Source: RYN-431 sp036388295 (GTDB taxonomy: Bacteria > Planctomycetota > Phycisphaerae > Tepidisphaerales > Tepidisphaeraceae). From it: a stretch of 34,048 bases of DNA. A program made the translations under genes and the position numbers. The notes beneath the pieces are model-generated. The model did no database searches and had not been told where the DNA came from. It saw nothing but the letters and a program-made list of their open reading frames with translations. The stretch spans positions 1 to 34,048 of the forward strand of contig DASVSC010000200.1 of the NCBI GenBank assembly GCA_036388295.1, read 5' to 3'. This document shows, one piece after another, positions 31,909-34,048 of this stretch; the stretch's first letter is position 1, and each line of letters begins with the position of its first letter.

Positions 31909-33027
31909 TTAGACCTGATCGGCCTCAGTGGTTTCGGTTTCTTCGGTCTCGTCTTCGTCTTCCTCGTCGTCGTCGCCGAGGTCCAGGTCGTCGCTGCTGA
32001 AGCTCGGGATCTGGCCGGCGGCCAGGGCGTCGAGATCCATGCCCAGGCTCAGGCCCATGTCGGCCAGACGACGCTTCACTTCACGCAGGCTGGTCTTGCC
32101 GAACGAGCGGACCTTCAACAGGTCGGCGTCCGTCTTCTGCACCAGGTCACGCACATTCGCGAGCTTGGCGCTTTCCAGGCAGTTGTTGGCCCGAACGCTC
32201 AGGTCCAGTTCTTGGACCGTCATGTTCAGCTTGTGTTCCAGGTCCGGGTCGATGGTCGGCTTGGCGGTTTCCCGCAGGCTTTCCATGGCCTCTTCGCTGA
32301 TCACGTCGTTGCCCAGTTCGAAGTACTGCACGAACGGGTTCAGGTGCTTACGCAGGATCTTGGCGGCTTCGACGACGGCCAGCTCGGGGCTGATCGTGCC
32401 GTTGGTCCAGACTTCCAGGATCAGGCGGTCGTAGTCGGTCTTCTGGCCGACGCGGGCGTCTTCCGTGGCGTAACGCACGCGGGTGACGGGCGAGAAAATG
32501 CTGTCGACGGCGATCACGCCGACGTCCTGCGGGCCGTCCGGCTCGGTCATGTTCTCATTGGCCGTGCGGTAGCCGCGGCCCTTGCCGACGGTGAACTCGA
32601 TTTCGAACTCCACGTCTTCGGTCAGGGTGGCGATCACGTGGTCCTTATTGACCACCGTGATGGACGGGTCGGCTTCGATCATGCCGACGGTGACGGGGCC
32701 GGCCTTGCTGGACCGGACCTTCATGATTTTGGGATCGTCGCTTTCCAGCTTCACGACCATACCCTTGACGTTCAGGATGATGTCGACGACGTCTTCGACG
32801 ACGCCGTGGATCATGCTGAACTCGTGGTCCGCGCCTTTGATGCGGACGTGGGTGACGGCCGCGCCTTCGAGGCTGCTGAGCAGGATGCGGCGCAGGCTGT
32901 TGCCCACGGTGGTCCCGAAGCCACGCTCGAAGGGCTCGACGGTGAACTTACCGTACTGGTCGGTCGAAATATGATTGTCGCGAATAACACGCGACGGCAG
33001 CTCTAGGCCGCGCCAACGAATACGCAT
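31909..33027 (-). CDS. rpoA: DNA-directed RNA polymerase subunit alpha
   Basis: A 372-residue alpha subunit. The N-terminal dimerisation domain has GFGTTVGNSLRRILLSSLEGAAV near residue 40 and PVTRVRYATEDARVGQKTDYDRLILEVWTNG. The C-terminal domain has VQELDLSVRANNCLESAKLANVRDLVQKT and SFGKTSLREVKRRLADMGLSLGM, which bind UP elements and activators. An acidic tail (DLDLGDDDEEDEDETEETETTE) extends beyond the usual end, making it about 40 residues longer than E. coli RpoA. ATG 33027 has GGAGAAA upstream; the longer frame reads into the structured spacer. rpsD, which often lies between rpsK and rpoA, is absent here. Confidence 0.97.
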   Translation of the reverse strand: MRIRWRGLELPSRVIRDNHISTDQYGKFTVEPFERGFGTTVGNSLRRILLSSLEGAAVTHVRIKGADHEFSMIHGVVEDVVDIILNVKGMVVKLESDDPKIMKVRSSKAGPVTVGMIEADPSITVVNKDHVIATLTEDVEFEIEFTVGKGRGYRTANENMTEPDGPQDVGVIAVDSIFSPVTRVRYATEDARVGQKTDYDRLILEVWTNGTISPELAVVEAAKILRKHLNPFVQYFELGNDVISEEAMESLRETAKPTIDPDLEHKLNMTVQELDLSVRANNCLESAKLANVRDLVQKTDADLLKVRSFGKTSLREVKRRLADMGLSLGMDLDALAAGQIPSFSSDDLDLGDDDEEDEDETEETETTEADQV

Positions 33028-33132
33028 GGGGGTTTCTCCGGTCGGTCCCGCGTCGAATTGCCGACAGTTCCCGTCCACACCGTTGTGGACCATCTGTACG
33101 TCAGCCTCGCCGAAGCGGGAAAATATCTTAGG

Positions 33133-33212
33133 AGTGGGAAGTTGACAGCGGGAAGCGGGAAGAGAAGAAAGACAAGTCTTTGCTTCCCACTTCCCACTCA
33201 TTACTTCCCACT
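33133..33212 (-). repeat. Large stem-loop between rpsK and rpoA
   Basis: Two 30-nt arms, 33133-33162 and 33183-33212, made of AGTGGGAAG-type units. In the minus-strand transcript the structure starts 3 nt after the rpsK stop. The two C/T differences between the arms become G-U pairs in that transcript but C-A mismatches in the opposite strand. The only truly unpaired part is a 4-nt internal loop. Confidence 0.85.
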
Positions 33213-33215
33213 GTT

Positions 33216-33614
33216 TTACACCCGACGCTTCTTCGGCGGGCGGCAGCCGTTGTGCGGCAGCGGGGTCACGTCTTCGATGCCCAGCACCTTCAAGCCCGCG
33301 TGCTGCAGGTTAAGGATGGCCTGCTCGCGGCCGGCGCCGGGGCCTTTGACCTTGACGTCGACTTCCTGCAAGCCGCTCTTCTTCGCTTCCTGCGCGGCCT
33401 TATCGGCGGCGCGGCCGGCGGCGAACGGCGTGCTCTTGCGGGCGCCTTTGAAGTTGACAGTGCCGGCGCTGGCCCAGGAGAGGGTTTCGCCGTTGGTGTC
33501 GGTGATCGTGACGATCGTGTTGTTGAAAGTCGCCTTGATATAGACGACGCCGCGGGTGACACCCTTGCGGTACTTTTTGGTGGCGGGCTTGCCGCCGGCC
33601 TTCTGGTCTGCCAT
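33216..33614 (-). CDS. rpsK: 30S ribosomal protein S11 (uS11)
   Basis: A 132-residue S11 with GVVYIKATFNNTIVTITDTNGETLSWASAGTVNFKGARKSTPFAA and the C-terminal VKGPGAGREQAIL, DVTPLPHNGCRPPKKRRV. It binds the platform of the small subunit near the E site. The ATG at 33614 gives the normal short basic N-terminus. It is flanked on both sides by large GTGGGAAG-type stem-loops, one after rpsM and one after itself. Confidence 0.98.
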   Translation of the reverse strand: MADQKAGGKPATKKYRKGVTRGVVYIKATFNNTIVTITDTNGETLSWASAGTVNFKGARKSTPFAAGRAADKAAQEAKKSGLQEVDVKVKGPGAGREQAILNLQHAGLKVLGIEDVTPLPHNGCRPPKKRRV

Positions 33615-33666
33615 TGCGATTCCTTGTGGATCAACGGGCTTTGGGCCCTACCCACGTATGAGACGA

Positions 33667-33751
33667 GTGGGAAGTTGAAAGTGGGAAGCGGGAGGTGAGA
33701 ACATGCGGAAGTCTTTTATGAACTTCCCACTTCCCACTCTCAACTTCCCAC
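33667..33751 (-). repeat. Large stem-loop between rpsM and rpsK
   Basis: Arms 33667-33694 and 33723-33751 are built from GTGGGAAGTTGA-type units. In the transcript the structure begins 4 nt after the rpsM stop. The two substitutions between arms become G-U wobbles on the transcribed strand. Closely related to the element after rpsK. Confidence 0.85.
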
Positions 33752-33755
33752 GGTC

Positions 33756-34048
33756 TTACTTGCCGAGTTCTTTGACGCCCTTTTTGCCGGCGACGGTCTT
33801 GCGCGGGCCCTTGCGGGTGCGGGCGTTCGAGCGGGTGCGCTGGCCGCGCACCGGCAGCGACCGGCGGTGCCGGTTGCCGCGGAAGCTCTGGATGTCGCGC
33901 AGCCGGCCGATGTTCTGGTTGATCTGGCGGCGCAGGGCGCCCTCGACCAGGTGCGAGCGGTCGATGATGCCGATGATCTTCGCCAGCTCTTCCTCGCTCA
34001 GCTCCTTCGCCCGGCGCTGCCCGTCGATGGCGGCTTCCTTCAGGATCT
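33756..34048 (-). CDS. rpsM: 30S ribosomal protein S13 (uS13), C-terminal part
   Basis: About 97 codons read from the window edge to the TAA at 33756-33758; the N-terminus lies outside. The visible part has IIDRSHLVEGALRRQINQNIGRL, SFRGNRHRRSLPVRGQRTRSNARTRKGPRK and a basic tail ending KGVKELGK. RHRRSLPVRGQRT..NARTRKGP is the S13 signature. S13 bridges the 30S head to the 50S subunit. It is the first visible gene of the rpsM-rpsK-rpoA-rplQ run. Confidence 0.97.
   Translation of the reverse strand, partial: ILKEAAIDGQRRAKELSEEELAKIIGIIDRSHLVEGALRRQINQNIGRLRDIQSFRGNRHRRSLPVRGQRTRSNARTRKGPRKTVAGKKGVKELGK

Noticed and set aside
31843..33006. A 387-codon plus-strand ORF opposite rpoA
   Set aside because: Shadow frame of rpoA with no recognisable domain.

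Overview
The window is a GC-rich bacterial chromosome segment, most likely from a planctomycete of the Phycisphaerae type. The strongest pointer is a 543-residue sigma-70-like protein (29359-30990) whose N-terminal block with a YRITDYRPE motif I know only from planctomycete sigma factors. Two chromosomal groEL copies, a topoisomerase A/B pair of mixed GyrB/ParE character and many small palindromic intergenic repeats fit this. The taxonomic call is inference; there is no rRNA or tRNA gene in the window.

Layout. 1-3318 (+): type IIA topoisomerase A (5' end outside the window) and B subunits. 3359-4815 (-): a translationally coupled FkbM methyltransferase and GT32 glycosyltransferase. 4877-7252 (-): an MBL-fold hydrolase and glyA, separated by a 27-bp inverted repeat. 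7374-11287 (+): an envelope cassette of GT87 glycosyltransferase, a 49-residue membrane peptide, a Wzx-like flippase, a PAP2 phosphatase and a Nudix hydrolase. 11406-18662 (-): a long proteostasis block, read in transcription order as groEL2, a 65-residue membrane protein, a KTSC protein, a retropepsin-like protease, groES, groEL1, hicB, a broken hicA, dnaJ, grpE and an FmdB zinc-ribbon protein. 19032-21191 (+): an exported HEAT-repeat protein. 21545-22339 (-): fabI. 22428-25290 (+): a lactonase-type propeller, a DUF3574 lipoprotein, and exported MsrB and MsrA. 25425-27908 (-): tadA, a small membrane ORF, an Nfu-type Fe-S protein and a YcfL/LpoB-like lipoprotein pair. 28033-28608 (+): an ActR/RegA-type response regulator. 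28686-30990 (-): a small membrane protein, a stand-alone EF-Tu domain 3 protein and the sigma factor. 31276-34048 (-): rpsM (partial), rpsK, rpoA and rplQ, with no rpsD between rpsK and rpoA.

Themes. Many neighbours are coupled by stop/start overlaps (ATGA, GTGA, TAATG, TTGA), which supports several small genes and fixes several starts. Two kinds of non-coding structure stand out. The first is a REP-like family: a GTAG(GG) flank followed by a palindrome centred on GCA-N-TGC, in which the stem sequence changes but pairing is kept. The second is a set of three large stem-loops that begin 2-4 nt after a stop codon inside operons (after rpsM, rpsK and groES). In the two ribosomal ones the substitution mismatches become G-U wobbles only on the transcribed strand.

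The best candidates for something new are these stop-proximal stem-loops, the EF-Tu domain 3 protein coupled to the odd sigma factor, and a hicBA toxin module lodged between groEL1 and dnaJ whose toxin carries a single TGA where glycine is expected.
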